Shown here: piece after piece, positions 6,533-14,941 of the stretch | How positions within the stretch are numbered: the stretch's first letter is position 1 | Layout of the letters: each line of letters opens with the position of its first letter | Source of the DNA: Candidatus Berkelbacteria bacterium | GTDB lineage: Bacteria > Patescibacteriota > UBA1384 > 2-12-FULL-50-11 | Length of the DNA stretch: 54,356 bases | Assembly: GCA_016213365.1 (NCBI GenBank) | Contig: JACRAP010000016.1 | Span: 1 to 54,356 of the forward strand | Direction: 5' to 3' | The notes under the pieces: model-generated | The model's database searches: none | The model's input: the letters and a program-made list of their open reading frames with translations, nothing else | What the model was told of the DNA's origin: nothing | Made by a program: the position numbers and the translations under genes

Positions 6533-8260
6533 ATGGAAATTATAGAGTTACGAAGGAGATTTTTAGAATTTTTTGAGCAAAAGGGCTACCAAAAGGTCGG
6601 GCCGTCTTCTTTAATACCTCAAAACGACGCTTCGGTATTATTTACAACGGCGGGAATGCAACAATTTAAAGACTTTTATTCTAGTCCAGATTTATCGCCG
6701 TCGCCGAAACTGACAACGGTTCAGCCGGTTATTAGAACCAGCGACATTTCTGAAGTTGGAGACGACACGCACTTAACCAGTTTTGAGATGCTGGGCAATT
6801 TTCGCTTTGGCGAGAAAGATTCGTTTGAAATGAAAAAAATCGCCATAACTGAGGCGTGGGAGTTTATTAATAACACTTTGGGCGTACCGGCAAGTAGGGT
6901 ATACGCGACAGTATTTAAAGATGATGGCTGGGGAGTAAGTGACGACGAAGAGTCTGAAAAAATTTGGAGAGAATTAGGGGTTGAAGTTAAAAAGGCAGGT
7001 AAGGAAGACAATTTTTGGGGGCCAACTGGCGAGGAAGGTCCGTGCGGTCCGACCACCGAAATATATATTGACGGCGTAGAGGTATGGAATTTAGTTTTTA
7101 ATCAGTATTATAAAAAGGTTACTACAGCTGAAACTGCAGGAATAGCCGGTTCAACGGAGGCGGGAGAATATGTAGCGTTAACTCAACAAGGCCTCGATAC
7201 CGGCTCCGGTTTGGAACGCTTAGCCGCAACACTACAAGGCAAAAAATCGGTTTGGGAGATCGAGCCGTTTGCAACTTGGGTGCACTACACCGATCCGACG
7301 ATGCCGCGCCAAAGTCGGATAATTATCGATCACTTACGGGCGATTATTTTCATTGTGAGTGCTGGTATACTACCTGGCAACAAAGGCCGAGAGTATATTT
7401 TACGACGTTTAATTCGTAAAGCGGTTTTCTTAGTCGATCAACTGTCGGTTAGTTTTGCTTGGGACGACGCGATCAAACATATGTCTGCTTATTATCGTGA
7501 TTTTTACCAAATATGCGACGACGAAGAGACGCTGGATGTGATTTTTAACGAAAAAGCCCAGTTCGAGAAAAATATTATTAAAGCCAAGCATTATTTAGAA
7601 AAATGGTTACAACAAAACGTCAGCCCTAGTAGCGAAGAAATAACTAAACTTGCCTTTTATATGTACGAATCGTTTGGTTTTCCAAAAGAATTAGTGATCG
7701 AGCACTTAAGTTCGCTTAGCTACACAGTCGATAACGAATATTTTAGTAATTTATTTTTAGAGCACCAAAAAATTTCCAGATCAGGAATGGAAGGTCAGTT
7801 TAAAGGCGGCTTGGTTGATCATAGCGAGCAAACGATTAAACATCATACCGCTCATCACCTACTACTTGCGGCCTTACGGCAAGTATTGGGAAAAAATGTT
7901 GTCCAAAAAGGATCAAACGTTAGTAGCGAGCGACTGCGAATCGATTTTAATTTCGATCGAAAACTTACCGAGGAAGAACTAAAAGAAATCGAAGAAATTG
8001 TTAACCAAAAAATTAAGGAAGATTTACCGGTAGAGCACAAAGAAATGCCTAAAGAAGAAGCGCTCTCGCTTGGTGCGCAAGCCGAATTCGGCGCAAAATA
8101 CGGCGACGTAGTTTCGGTATACTCGATCGGTGATTTTTCGCTGGAACTTTGCGGCGGACCGCATGTAGACAGAACCGGCCAGTTAGGCCGGTTCGAAATC
8201 CTGAAGGAAGAGGCGTCCAGTCAGGGTGTACGTAGAATAAAAGCAAAATTATATAATTAA
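6533..8260 (+). CDS. alaS: alanyl-tRNA synthetase, compact form without C-terminal domain
   Basis: 575 residues from ATG 6533; an in-frame TTG at 6503 would add ten residues that overlap the upstream gene and match nothing in the family. Class II catalytic core with motif 1, LTSFEMLGNFRFG (motif 2), and GLDTGSGLERL (motif 3). Then a tRNA-recognition helical domain and the editing domain with zinc ligands HHTAHH and CGGPH near the end. The protein stops after the editing domain; the C-Ala/DHHA1 oligomerisation domain (about 300 residues in E. coli) is absent, as is typical in CPR. It charges tRNA-Ala. Confidence 0.95.
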   Translation: MEIIELRRRFLEFFEQKGYQKVGPSSLIPQNDASVLFTTAGMQQFKDFYSSPDLSPSPKLTTVQPVIRTSDISEVGDDTHLTSFEMLGNFRFGEKDSFEMKKIAITEAWEFINNTLGVPASRVYATVFKDDGWGVSDDEESEKIWRELGVEVKKAGKEDNFWGPTGEEGPCGPTTEIYIDGVEVWNLVFNQYYKKVTTAETAGIAGSTEAGEYVALTQQGLDTGSGLERLAATLQGKKSVWEIEPFATWVHYTDPTMPRQSRIIIDHLRAIIFIVSAGILPGNKGREYILRRLIRKAVFLVDQLSVSFAWDDAIKHMSAYYRDFYQICDDEETLDVIFNEKAQFEKNIIKAKHYLEKWLQQNVSPSSEEITKLAFYMYESFGFPKELVIEHLSSLSYTVDNEYFSNLFLEHQKISRSGMEGQFKGGLVDHSEQTIKHHTAHHLLLAALRQVLGKNVVQKGSNVSSERLRIDFNFDRKLTEEELKEIEEIVNQKIKEDLPVEHKEMPKEEALSLGAQAEFGAKYGDVVSVYSIGDFSLELCGGPHVDRTGQLGRFEILKEEASSQGVRRIKAKLYN

Positions 8261-8262
8261 CA

Positions 8263-8291
8263 TTGTTTAAACCTGATTTAACTGCTATCTT
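8263..8291 (+). promoter_or_regulatory. candidate promoter of FtsA/PilM-like gene
   Basis: TTGTTT, 17-nt spacer, TATCTT ending 10 nt before the ATG at 8302. An AAAGGA close to the start may serve as a weak ribosome site. Confidence 0.4.
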
Positions 8292-8301
8292 TTAAAGGAC
8301 A

Positions 8302-9546
8302 ATGAAACTTTTTGGAGGGAAAAAACGTTCCAGTAATTGGGCTATCTCACTCGATATCGGTACCGAATTTGTAAAAGCGTTAATTTTTGAAGTTATTGGA
8401 GGCGTTGGCTACGTTCGCGGCGTTGGTCGAGCCAGACAGCGTTTAAGCGATATGGCTGGCGGTGGCGTAACCGATATTCACGGCGTCGCCCAAAACTGCG
8501 AAACAGCGATCGAACAAGCACTGCAACAATCAAAATTTTTACCGACAAAGGTGATCGTTGGTATCGCCGGTGAGCTTGTAAAAGGTACCACCAACTCAAT
8601 TAAAGTTACTCGTAGTGCCCCAACAACTCAAATTCAAATCACAGAATTACAAGATATCGTCAATAAAGTTCAGGCCGAATCTTTCAAGCGCGCTCGCGCC
8701 GAACTTGCCGCTGAAACAGGGCAAGAATTAATTGACGTTGAATTGGTTAACGCGGCGATTGTGTCTGTTACAATCGACGGCTATAAAGTTTCAAACCCCC
8801 TAAGTTATCAGGGTAAAGAATTATCGGTTGGTGTATACAATTCTTTTGCGCCGATCGTTCAGCTGGGCGCGATCGAAACCGTTGTTCGCGAACTGGGTTT
8901 AGAGTTAATCGCCGTTACTGCCGAGCCGTACGCGGTGGCGCGTTGTTTAAACGAAGAGTCAACAGATTTTGCGGCGATATTTATTGATATTGGCGGCGGC
9001 ACCACAGACGTGGCGGTTGTGCGTAACGGTGGGGTTGAAGGAACGAAAATGTTCGCTCTTGGCGGTCGGGCATTTACGAAAAGAATTTCACTTGCTCTAG
9101 GCGAGTCTTTTGCCGAAGCCGAAAAATCCAAATTATCTTACTCAGCCGGAACGCTTGAAGCAGAGAAAGCCCAACTGGTTAAACACGCTTTAGCATCAGA
9201 TACAAAGGTTTGGCTCTCGGCGCTACAAATTTCTTTAGAAGATTTCGGCGCAACAGATTTATTGCCATCAAAAATACTACTTTGCGGCGGCGGTAGTAAC
9301 CTACCAGAAATAATGCAAATATTAAGAACGAGCGAGTGGGCAAAAGAATTACCGTTTGCCAAAACCCCAGAAGTTCAATTTATTAAGCCCAGCGATGTCG
9401 CTTCAATGCGCGACGAAACCGGTATGCTTAAAAATATAGACGAGGTTACACCGCTTGCGCTTGCAAATGTGGCCTTAGACTTATTGGGTAATTCGGGTAT
9501 CCTAGAAACAGTTATGCGTAAAGCGATCGAAGGAATAAAGAAATAA
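8302..9546 (+). CDS. FtsA/PilM-family actin-like ATPase
   Basis: 414 residues of the actin/Hsp70-type fold: phosphate-1 loop ISLDIGTEFVKALI (about 15-28), an SHS2-like insert (about 85-190), phosphate-2 IFIDIGGGTTDVAV (about 226-239), and the adenosine motif LLCGGGSNLPEI (about 331-342). This is the architecture of FtsA (FtsZ-ring anchor) and PilM (type IV pilus cytoplasmic ring). No C-terminal amphipathic FtsA anchor is obvious, and the next gene encodes a single-TM protein reached through a TAATG overlap. A PilM-like partnership with that protein is as plausible as a divisome role. Confidence 0.8.
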   Translation: MKLFGGKKRSSNWAISLDIGTEFVKALIFEVIGGVGYVRGVGRARQRLSDMAGGGVTDIHGVAQNCETAIEQALQQSKFLPTKVIVGIAGELVKGTTNSIKVTRSAPTTQIQITELQDIVNKVQAESFKRARAELAAETGQELIDVELVNAAIVSVTIDGYKVSNPLSYQGKELSVGVYNSFAPIVQLGAIETVVRELGLELIAVTAEPYAVARCLNEESTDFAAIFIDIGGGTTDVAVVRNGGVEGTKMFALGGRAFTKRISLALGESFAEAEKSKLSYSAGTLEAEKAQLVKHALASDTKVWLSALQISLEDFGATDLLPSKILLCGGGSNLPEIMQILRTSEWAKELPFAKTPEVQFIKPSDVASMRDETGMLKNIDEVTPLALANVALDLLGNSGILETVMRKAIEGIKK

Positions 9547-11267
9547 TGAAACCAATTTATCTTGCACCAGACGACGAGATTACGTCGGTGGTTGAAAAAA
9601 TTACTGCTCTTTCCGATCAGAAACTTGCCCTGGTTGCCCCAAAAAATAGCAACATTTTTCAAAGTTTAATTAATCTTAAATTACTCAAAAAAGAGGCGAC
9701 ACGGCTTGATAAAGAAATCGTAATTATAACTACTAGTAAAGTTGGTCAGAAATTAGCCGAGCAAGTTGGTATAAAATCGTATTCAAATATTTCATCGGTT
9801 GGAATTAGCGACATTGGGCGAAGCGAGCGTTTAGAAGAAAAAATAGAAAGCGAAGTTTTACCCGATGGCACAAAAATTCATCAGTATAACCCCAGTGAAA
9901 CAGTCGAAAAAAACGATGAAGTAATAAGCGAAACCACTGCTCCCCAAGAGCAAAAAAACGATGATGATGAAGAAGAAGGGGAGGAGGAGAGCGTAATTAA
10001 TAAGAAAGCAACGCTAATTCCAGAATTTCCACCGATCAAAATCGCTACCCCGATTGAAAAGAGTCCAGCAGACGAATTACCAGCAATTAGCGGAGCTGGA
10101 TTTAGTACTCGAACCGAATTTAATTTACCTTGGCGATCGTTAATCGGCGCAATACTTATACTTTTTATCGCTTTTATAGCGCTGTTTGTTTTTCTACCTA
10201 AAGCATATATTTCGGCTACTTTTCCTTCAACAAAAGTTGATACTAAAGTCGCCTTAAATGTATTAACTGAAGGGGTTGTAGGAGAAAACGATATTGAAGG
10301 AGTTAATTTATCGGCCAGTAAATCGGCTACAAAGACCATCAAAGCTACGGGCAAAAAAGACATCGGCACTAAAGCCACTGGCAGTATAACGATAACGAAT
10401 AAATATAAAGACGGCTCCGGTGTCGGTAAAGACCAATCGTTTAGTGCACTAACCAAAGTAACCGACACTAAAACCGGCAAAGTTTTTACTCTAAATAATG
10501 CCGTTACAATCGGTCGAGTTACGTATGATCCAAATAACGGTCAACCAATCTATCAGTCCAAAACAGTAGGCGTAACGGCCATTGAGCCGGGTGAATCCTA
10601 TAACATTTCAACGAGTACTTTTAATATTACCGGAGCACTTAGCGGCGTTACCGCCCAAAGCACTACTTCCTTTAAGGGCGGTTTAACTAAACAAGTAACG
10701 GTATTATCGCAAAGCGATATCGACAACGTCCAAAAAGAACTGAAAGAAAAAACCAATACCGAAATTCTCGTGGAGTTAAAAACTAAAGCTGAAAATAAAC
10801 AATTTATTAACAGCGCGGTTAGTTATCAGGTCATAAAAGAATCGGTCGATAAAAAAGTTGGCGATCAAACAGATGAAGCGACCGCGACATATGAAGTGAC
10901 AGCTTCAGTAATAGCGTTTGATCAAGAAACGTTAAAACAAAAAGTTGTTACAGCGCTTTCAAAAGACATTAAGCAAAACGAAGAGCTGGTTTTAAACGAT
11001 AAGACTTTTGAGAATATAAAATCCACCAACGATCCGGCAAAAAAATCGGTTAAATTAGAGTTGCAGGCCTCGGGCAATTTAACGATAAGAATTGAAAAAG
11101 ACAAAATGGCAAAAGCAATTACCAACAAAACTTCAGATCAAATTTCGCAAATATTAAAAGACAGTTATTCGGCAACTGACGTAAAAGTTGATATCAGTCC
11201 GAGTTGGTGGTTCAAACGTTCACCGATGTTTAGTTGGGCGATTAAAATTGAGCCGGTATTCAAATGA
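9546..11267 (+). CDS. single-TM protein with baseplate-J-like extracytoplasmic region, CPR-type
   Basis: 573 residues. A cytoplasmic N-terminal domain (about 1-90, starts MKPIYLAPDDEITSVVEK) is followed by an acidic low-complexity linker (about 135-150, DDDEEEGEEE), one TM (about 200-217), and a long Thr/Ser/Lys-rich extracytoplasmic beta region. This arrangement recurs next to FtsA/PilM-like genes in Patescibacteria and is often annotated baseplate-J-like; I base the name on that resemblance only. It overlaps the upstream stop by 1 nt and ruvX by 4 nt. Function unknown; probably a membrane partner of the upstream ATPase. Confidence 0.65.
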   Translation: MKPIYLAPDDEITSVVEKITALSDQKLALVAPKNSNIFQSLINLKLLKKEATRLDKEIVIITTSKVGQKLAEQVGIKSYSNISSVGISDIGRSERLEEKIESEVLPDGTKIHQYNPSETVEKNDEVISETTAPQEQKNDDDEEEGEEESVINKKATLIPEFPPIKIATPIEKSPADELPAISGAGFSTRTEFNLPWRSLIGAILILFIAFIALFVFLPKAYISATFPSTKVDTKVALNVLTEGVVGENDIEGVNLSASKSATKTIKATGKKDIGTKATGSITITNKYKDGSGVGKDQSFSALTKVTDTKTGKVFTLNNAVTIGRVTYDPNNGQPIYQSKTVGVTAIEPGESYNISTSTFNITGALSGVTAQSTTSFKGGLTKQVTVLSQSDIDNVQKELKEKTNTEILVELKTKAENKQFINSAVSYQVIKESVDKKVGDQTDEATATYEVTASVIAFDQETLKQKVVTALSKDIKQNEELVLNDKTFENIKSTNDPAKKSVKLELQASGNLTIRIEKDKMAKAITNKTSDQISQILKDSYSATDVKVDISPSWWFKRSPMFSWAIKIEPVFK

Positions 11268-11692
11268 GATTATTAGGACTTGACGTTGGTAGTAAGAAAA
11301 TTGGTGTAGCAGTGGGTGAAACGATTGGAAACGAGTTAACTACGATAATTGCGCCAAAAGACGATAACTTCTACAGCTCAAGCGGTTATAATTACGCAGA
11401 GCAAGAAATTTCTAAAATATTACGGGAGGAAGAGGCGCAAGCAATCGTTGTTGGTTTACCAGTGAACGAACAAGGACATCATACCGAGGAATCTGCAAAA
11501 ATTGAAAAATTTGCTGAAAAATTGAAATCACAGTTAAAAATCGATATTTATTTCGTCGACGAAACCTTAACAAGTTTCATGGCCGATGAAATGTTAGAAT
11601 CGCAAGGGATCGATCCGCAAGAACGAAAACAACGGGTTCATCAGCTAGCGGCAGAGTTAATTTTGGAACAATACCTAGAGGATGCAAGGTAG
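11264..11692 (+). CDS. ruvX: RuvX/YqgF-family putative Holliday junction resolvase
   Basis: 142 residues of RNase H-like fold: LGLDVGSKKIGVAV with the first catalytic Asp, IVVGLPVNEQG in the middle, VDETLTS with the acidic pair partner, and the C-terminal HQLAAELILEQYL helix. YqgF acts as a nuclease in recombination and/or pre-16S rRNA 5' maturation. It overlaps the upstream gene by ATGA and mltG by 11 nt, the usual ruvX-mltG pairing. Confidence 0.93.
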   Translation: MRLLGLDVGSKKIGVAVGETIGNELTTIIAPKDDNFYSSSGYNYAEQEISKILREEEAQAIVVGLPVNEQGHHTEESAKIEKFAEKLKSQLKIDIYFVDETLTSFMADEMLESQGIDPQERKQRVHQLAAELILEQYLEDAR

Positions 11693-12596
11693 AAAGATTT
11701 TTGTTCGTATTTTTATCGTATTTTTTCTAATTACAACTATTTTTATTGTTTATTTTTATACACTCTTACAGAGCGCGACAACCAAATCTGTCTCTAAGGC
11801 CTTTGAAGTTAAGGAAGGTGATAGTACGGCTGTAATTGCCAGTAAATTACAACAAAAAGGTTTAATAAAAAGTGCGTTTGCCTTTAGGGTATATAAGCAA
11901 ATTTCTGGCTCTATTTTAGTGCCGGGTGTTTATGTAATCGATTCATCCGAAAATGTTTCGAGTATTTTGAACACGATCGCTAAAGGAAAAAGTAGCGTAA
12001 TAAAAGTTACTCTACTTGAAGGATGGCGCGCAAAGGATATTGAAGAGTATATGGTGAACGAAAAGGGGCTAAGCCAATTTATCGGGTTTACTAAAAAAGC
12101 TGAAAAATACGAAGGGTATCTGTATCCAGACACTTACGAAATTTTATTAATTATTACGCCCGATGAGTTCATTAAGTTACTGCGCGATACGTTTGTAACT
12201 AAAACGAAATCCTTAAACCCAACGAGCGATCAAGTAATTTTAGCGTCAATTATCGAGCGCGAAGCGGCGAGCGACAGCGAACGAGCAGATATTGCTGGAG
12301 TGTACACTAACAGACTTAAAATAGGTATGCGACTTGAGGCCGATCCAACGATTCAGTACGCCAAGGGAAACTGGCAGGCGGTAACATTAGCAGAGTACCG
12401 ATCAGTAATATCACCGTATAATACTTATTTAAACGACGGCTTACCGCCAACGCCGATCGCCAACCCTAGCGTTAAAAGTATCGAAGCGGCGATTAATCCA
12501 GCAAAACACAACTATTATTTTTTCTTTCACGCAAACGGTAATATCTATTTCTCAAAAACCCTAAGTGAGCATAAGGAAAAACTAAAAAGTCTTTAG
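11682..12596 (+). CDS. mltG: endolytic murein transglycosylase MltG
   Basis: 304 residues. An N-terminal TM (about 9-28), a LysM-like region (about 39-75) and the YceG catalytic domain. The catalytic Glu is expected at E192 in ASIIEREA, followed by RLEADPTIQYA and YNTYLNDGLPPTPIANP, all family signatures. MltG cuts nascent glycan strands near the membrane and is thought to set strand length together with PBPs. Next to the mre operon, this fits lateral wall synthesis. Confidence 0.95.
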   Translation: MQGRKIFVRIFIVFFLITTIFIVYFYTLLQSATTKSVSKAFEVKEGDSTAVIASKLQQKGLIKSAFAFRVYKQISGSILVPGVYVIDSSENVSSILNTIAKGKSSVIKVTLLEGWRAKDIEEYMVNEKGLSQFIGFTKKAEKYEGYLYPDTYEILLIITPDEFIKLLRDTFVTKTKSLNPTSDQVILASIIEREAASDSERADIAGVYTNRLKIGMRLEADPTIQYAKGNWQAVTLAEYRSVISPYNTYLNDGLPPTPIANPSVKSIEAAINPAKHNYYFFFHANGNIYFSKTLSEHKEKLKSL

Positions 12597-12598
12597 AA

Positions 12599-12627
12599 TT
12601 GACCGCAACCAATATTACTTCTAGAAT
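12599..12627 (+). promoter_or_regulatory. promoter of the mreBCD-PBP2 operon, predicted leaderless
   Basis: TTGACC, 17-nt spacer, TAGAAT ending 9 nt before the mreB ATG. The layout matches the secG promoter almost exactly. Confidence 0.7.
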
Positions 12628-12636
12628 ACAAACACG

Positions 12637-13680
12637 ATGCTAAACAGGTTTTTTGGTGCGTTTTCACAAGATATTGGAATAGATTTAGGGACCGCCAATA
12701 CGTTAGTTTACGCTCGCGGCAGGGGTGTAGTTATTAACGAACCGTCCGTAGTAGCAATTAACCAAAGAACCCGACAAGTGCTGGCAATCGGCCAAGAGGC
12801 ACAGATAATGGTTGGTAAAACCCCGGGGCATATTGTTGCTAAACGTCCGTTAGTTGACGGAGTGGTTTCCGACTTTGAGATTACAGAGCAGATGCTCCGA
12901 CATTTTATTGATCGAGTTCATAAAGAACGTTTTTCTTTTTTACCAAGACCAAGAGTATTAGTTGGGATTCCCTACGGCGTTACTGAAGTTGAGCGTCGTG
13001 CGGCAGAGGAAGCAACAATCAACGCCGGCGCGCGTCAGGCGTTTTTAATCGAAGAACCGGTTGCGGCGGCGATCGGAGCCAGACTACCGATTCAAGAAGC
13101 GACCGGTAGTATGATAGTAGATATCGGCGGTGGCACAACGGAGGTGGCAGTAATCTCGATGGGCGGGATAGTTGCATCGCGATCGATCAGAATTGCAGGC
13201 GACGAGATGAACGAAGACATTATTAATTTCGCTCGCGATAATTTTAATATGTTGCTCGGAGAACGTACCGCTGAAAAAATAAAAATCGAAGTCGGTTCCG
13301 CCTTCCCTATGAAAGATAAAATCGAACGGCCGATGCGCGGAAGAGATTTAGTAACCGGTTTACCAAGAGAAGTGATAGTCAACGACGAACAAGTTCGTCG
13401 GGCACTTGGAAAATCGATTAACACTATCGTCGAGGCGGTAAAAGTAACCCTGGAAGAAACACCACCGGAATTGGTCGCTGATATTATGGAGCGGGGAATT
13501 GTTTTGGCTGGCGGCGGTGCCCTATTAAGACATCTGGATTTATTAATCTCGCAATCAACCCAGACAAAAGTTTTTATCGCCGACGATCCGCTTACCTGCG
13601 TTGCCAGAGGTACTGGGGTGGTGCTGGAAGATTTGGAAACGCTTGAATCGGTATTGTTAAGTAGTGCGCTTAGGGGATGA
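12637..13680 (+). CDS. mreB: rod shape-determining actin homologue MreB
   Basis: 347 residues. GIDLGTANTLVYARG (phosphate 1), IDIGGGTTEVAVIS region (phosphate 2), and GIVLAGGGALLRHLD (adenosine motif). An N-terminal MLNRFFGAF is amphipathic and may bind membrane. MreB filaments position the elongasome. It starts the mreB-mreC-mreD-PBP2 operon and overlaps mreC by ATGA. TGA is its stop, showing use of the standard code. Confidence 0.98.
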   Translation: MLNRFFGAFSQDIGIDLGTANTLVYARGRGVVINEPSVVAINQRTRQVLAIGQEAQIMVGKTPGHIVAKRPLVDGVVSDFEITEQMLRHFIDRVHKERFSFLPRPRVLVGIPYGVTEVERRAAEEATINAGARQAFLIEEPVAAAIGARLPIQEATGSMIVDIGGGTTEVAVISMGGIVASRSIRIAGDEMNEDIINFARDNFNMLLGERTAEKIKIEVGSAFPMKDKIERPMRGRDLVTGLPREVIVNDEQVRRALGKSINTIVEAVKVTLEETPPELVADIMERGIVLAGGGALLRHLDLLISQSTQTKVFIADDPLTCVARGTGVVLEDLETLESVLLSSALRG

Positions 13681-14459
13681 GACGAAAGAATACACGATTA
13701 ATAATTATAGTACTGGTGATATTGGCAATTATATTAATCCAATTACCATTTTTTTCTACTTTTAGAGACAAGATAAGAATTGTAATCAGCACGCCTGCTC
13801 GAATAATTAACAGCTCATTTCAATCAGTTAAAAGTAATATAAAAACTATCAGTAATATCGACACGATCGTTAAAGAAAATTCTGAATTACGAGAACAGTT
13901 ATTATTTACTAACGCTAGAATTGCAGAGCTTCAAACTGTTTTACAGGAAAACATCCGATTAAGAGAAGATCTGAAGTTTAGCCAATCTAGGCCGGAGATA
14001 AACTTAGTGCCAGCAAAGATTGTAAATTTCTCACCAAGCGGTGCGTATCAAGCAATTACGATAGGTTTAGGTAGCGAAGACGGTATTAAAGAAGGTCAGG
14101 CGGTAATTTCACAAGGGTTTTTAATCGGTAAAGTAAAAAATGTCTCAGTAAAAACGGCTGAAGTTTGGCTACTTACTAATCGAAACGTTATAACCCCCGT
14201 TAGGTTAACAAATAGTCAGACTACGGGACTATTAAAGGGGGGAATACGTGGTTTGGTAGTTGATAATATCCCTGTTGATACTAAAGTTGCAAAAGGCGAG
14301 TTAGTTGTAACGTCATCACTTGAGGGGCTTTATCCGGAAGGGATAGCGATCGGCGAAGTAATAGATATTATTCACAGAGAAGAAGAAATTTTTATCACCT
14401 TAAGGATTAGCACCCCAATAAATATTAGTTCAATAACATATGTTTTTATAGTTAAATAA
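13677..14459 (+). CDS. mreC: rod shape-determining protein MreC
   Basis: 260 residues. TM at about 8-26, a coiled coil (about 55-100, ENSELREQLLFTNARIAELQ), then the two beta-barrel domain with the family motifs GAYQAITIGLGSEDGIKEGQAVI and GLYPEGIAIGEV. MreC is the extracytoplasmic scaffold that activates PBP2. It overlaps mreB (ATGA) and mreD (TAATG). Confidence 0.93.
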   Translation: MRRKNTRLIIIVLVILAIILIQLPFFSTFRDKIRIVISTPARIINSSFQSVKSNIKTISNIDTIVKENSELREQLLFTNARIAELQTVLQENIRLREDLKFSQSRPEINLVPAKIVNFSPSGAYQAITIGLGSEDGIKEGQAVISQGFLIGKVKNVSVKTAEVWLLTNRNVITPVRLTNSQTTGLLKGGIRGLVVDNIPVDTKVAKGELVVTSSLEGLYPEGIAIGEVIDIIHREEEIFITLRISTPINISSITYVFIVK

Positions 14460-14941
14460 TGCGCTATTTCGTATTAATTATCCTGGCACTTTTAGAAACA
14501 ATTATTCTTTTTGGATTTATCGGATCGAATTTTGCGCTTAGTGGGATTAGTATTGAGCTCGCAGTTATTACAACGTGGTTGATCTCTTGGCTATATAATT
14601 TTAGGACAGGTATTTTTTGGGCGGTTACTATGGGGGCGTTATTAGATATTATCGGTTTCGGCTTTTTTGGGGTTAATTTAATAAAACTACTGCTGGTGGT
14701 GGGAATAATATTTTTCTTGAAGGGCAAATACCTTTCAGTGTCATCGTTACTTCACTCCTTTATTTCGATTCTTCTTAGTTGCGTTATCGCAGTTTTATTG
14801 GATCAGATAGTTATTGGTAATGTTAATTTTTATACTCTAGGTTTTAGTAGTTTATACAGTTCCGTCGTTGGATTTTTAATATATTATTTCTTGGCCGTAA
14901 GGTTTAAATTCTTCCAAAGATGGGCGGGAAATAGAATCTAA
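14459..14941 (+). CDS. mreD: rod shape-determining membrane protein MreD
   Basis: 160 residues, almost entirely hydrophobic with about five TM segments and a GALLDIIGFGFFGVN signature typical of MreD. Position between mreC and PBP2 with 1-nt overlaps on both sides supports the call. It is an elongasome membrane component. Confidence 0.88.
   Translation: MRYFVLIILALLETIILFGFIGSNFALSGISIELAVITTWLISWLYNFRTGIFWAVTMGALLDIIGFGFFGVNLIKLLLVVGIIFFLKGKYLSVSSLLHSFISILLSCVIAVLLDQIVIGNVNFYTLGFSSLYSSVVGFLIYYFLAVRFKFFQRWAGNRI

Noticed and set aside
9881-10480. 199-codon minus-strand frame antisense to the baseplate-J-like gene
   Set aside because: Ser/Val/Pro-rich low-complexity shadow of a Thr/Lys/Asp-rich plus-strand protein; no start signal, no homology features.
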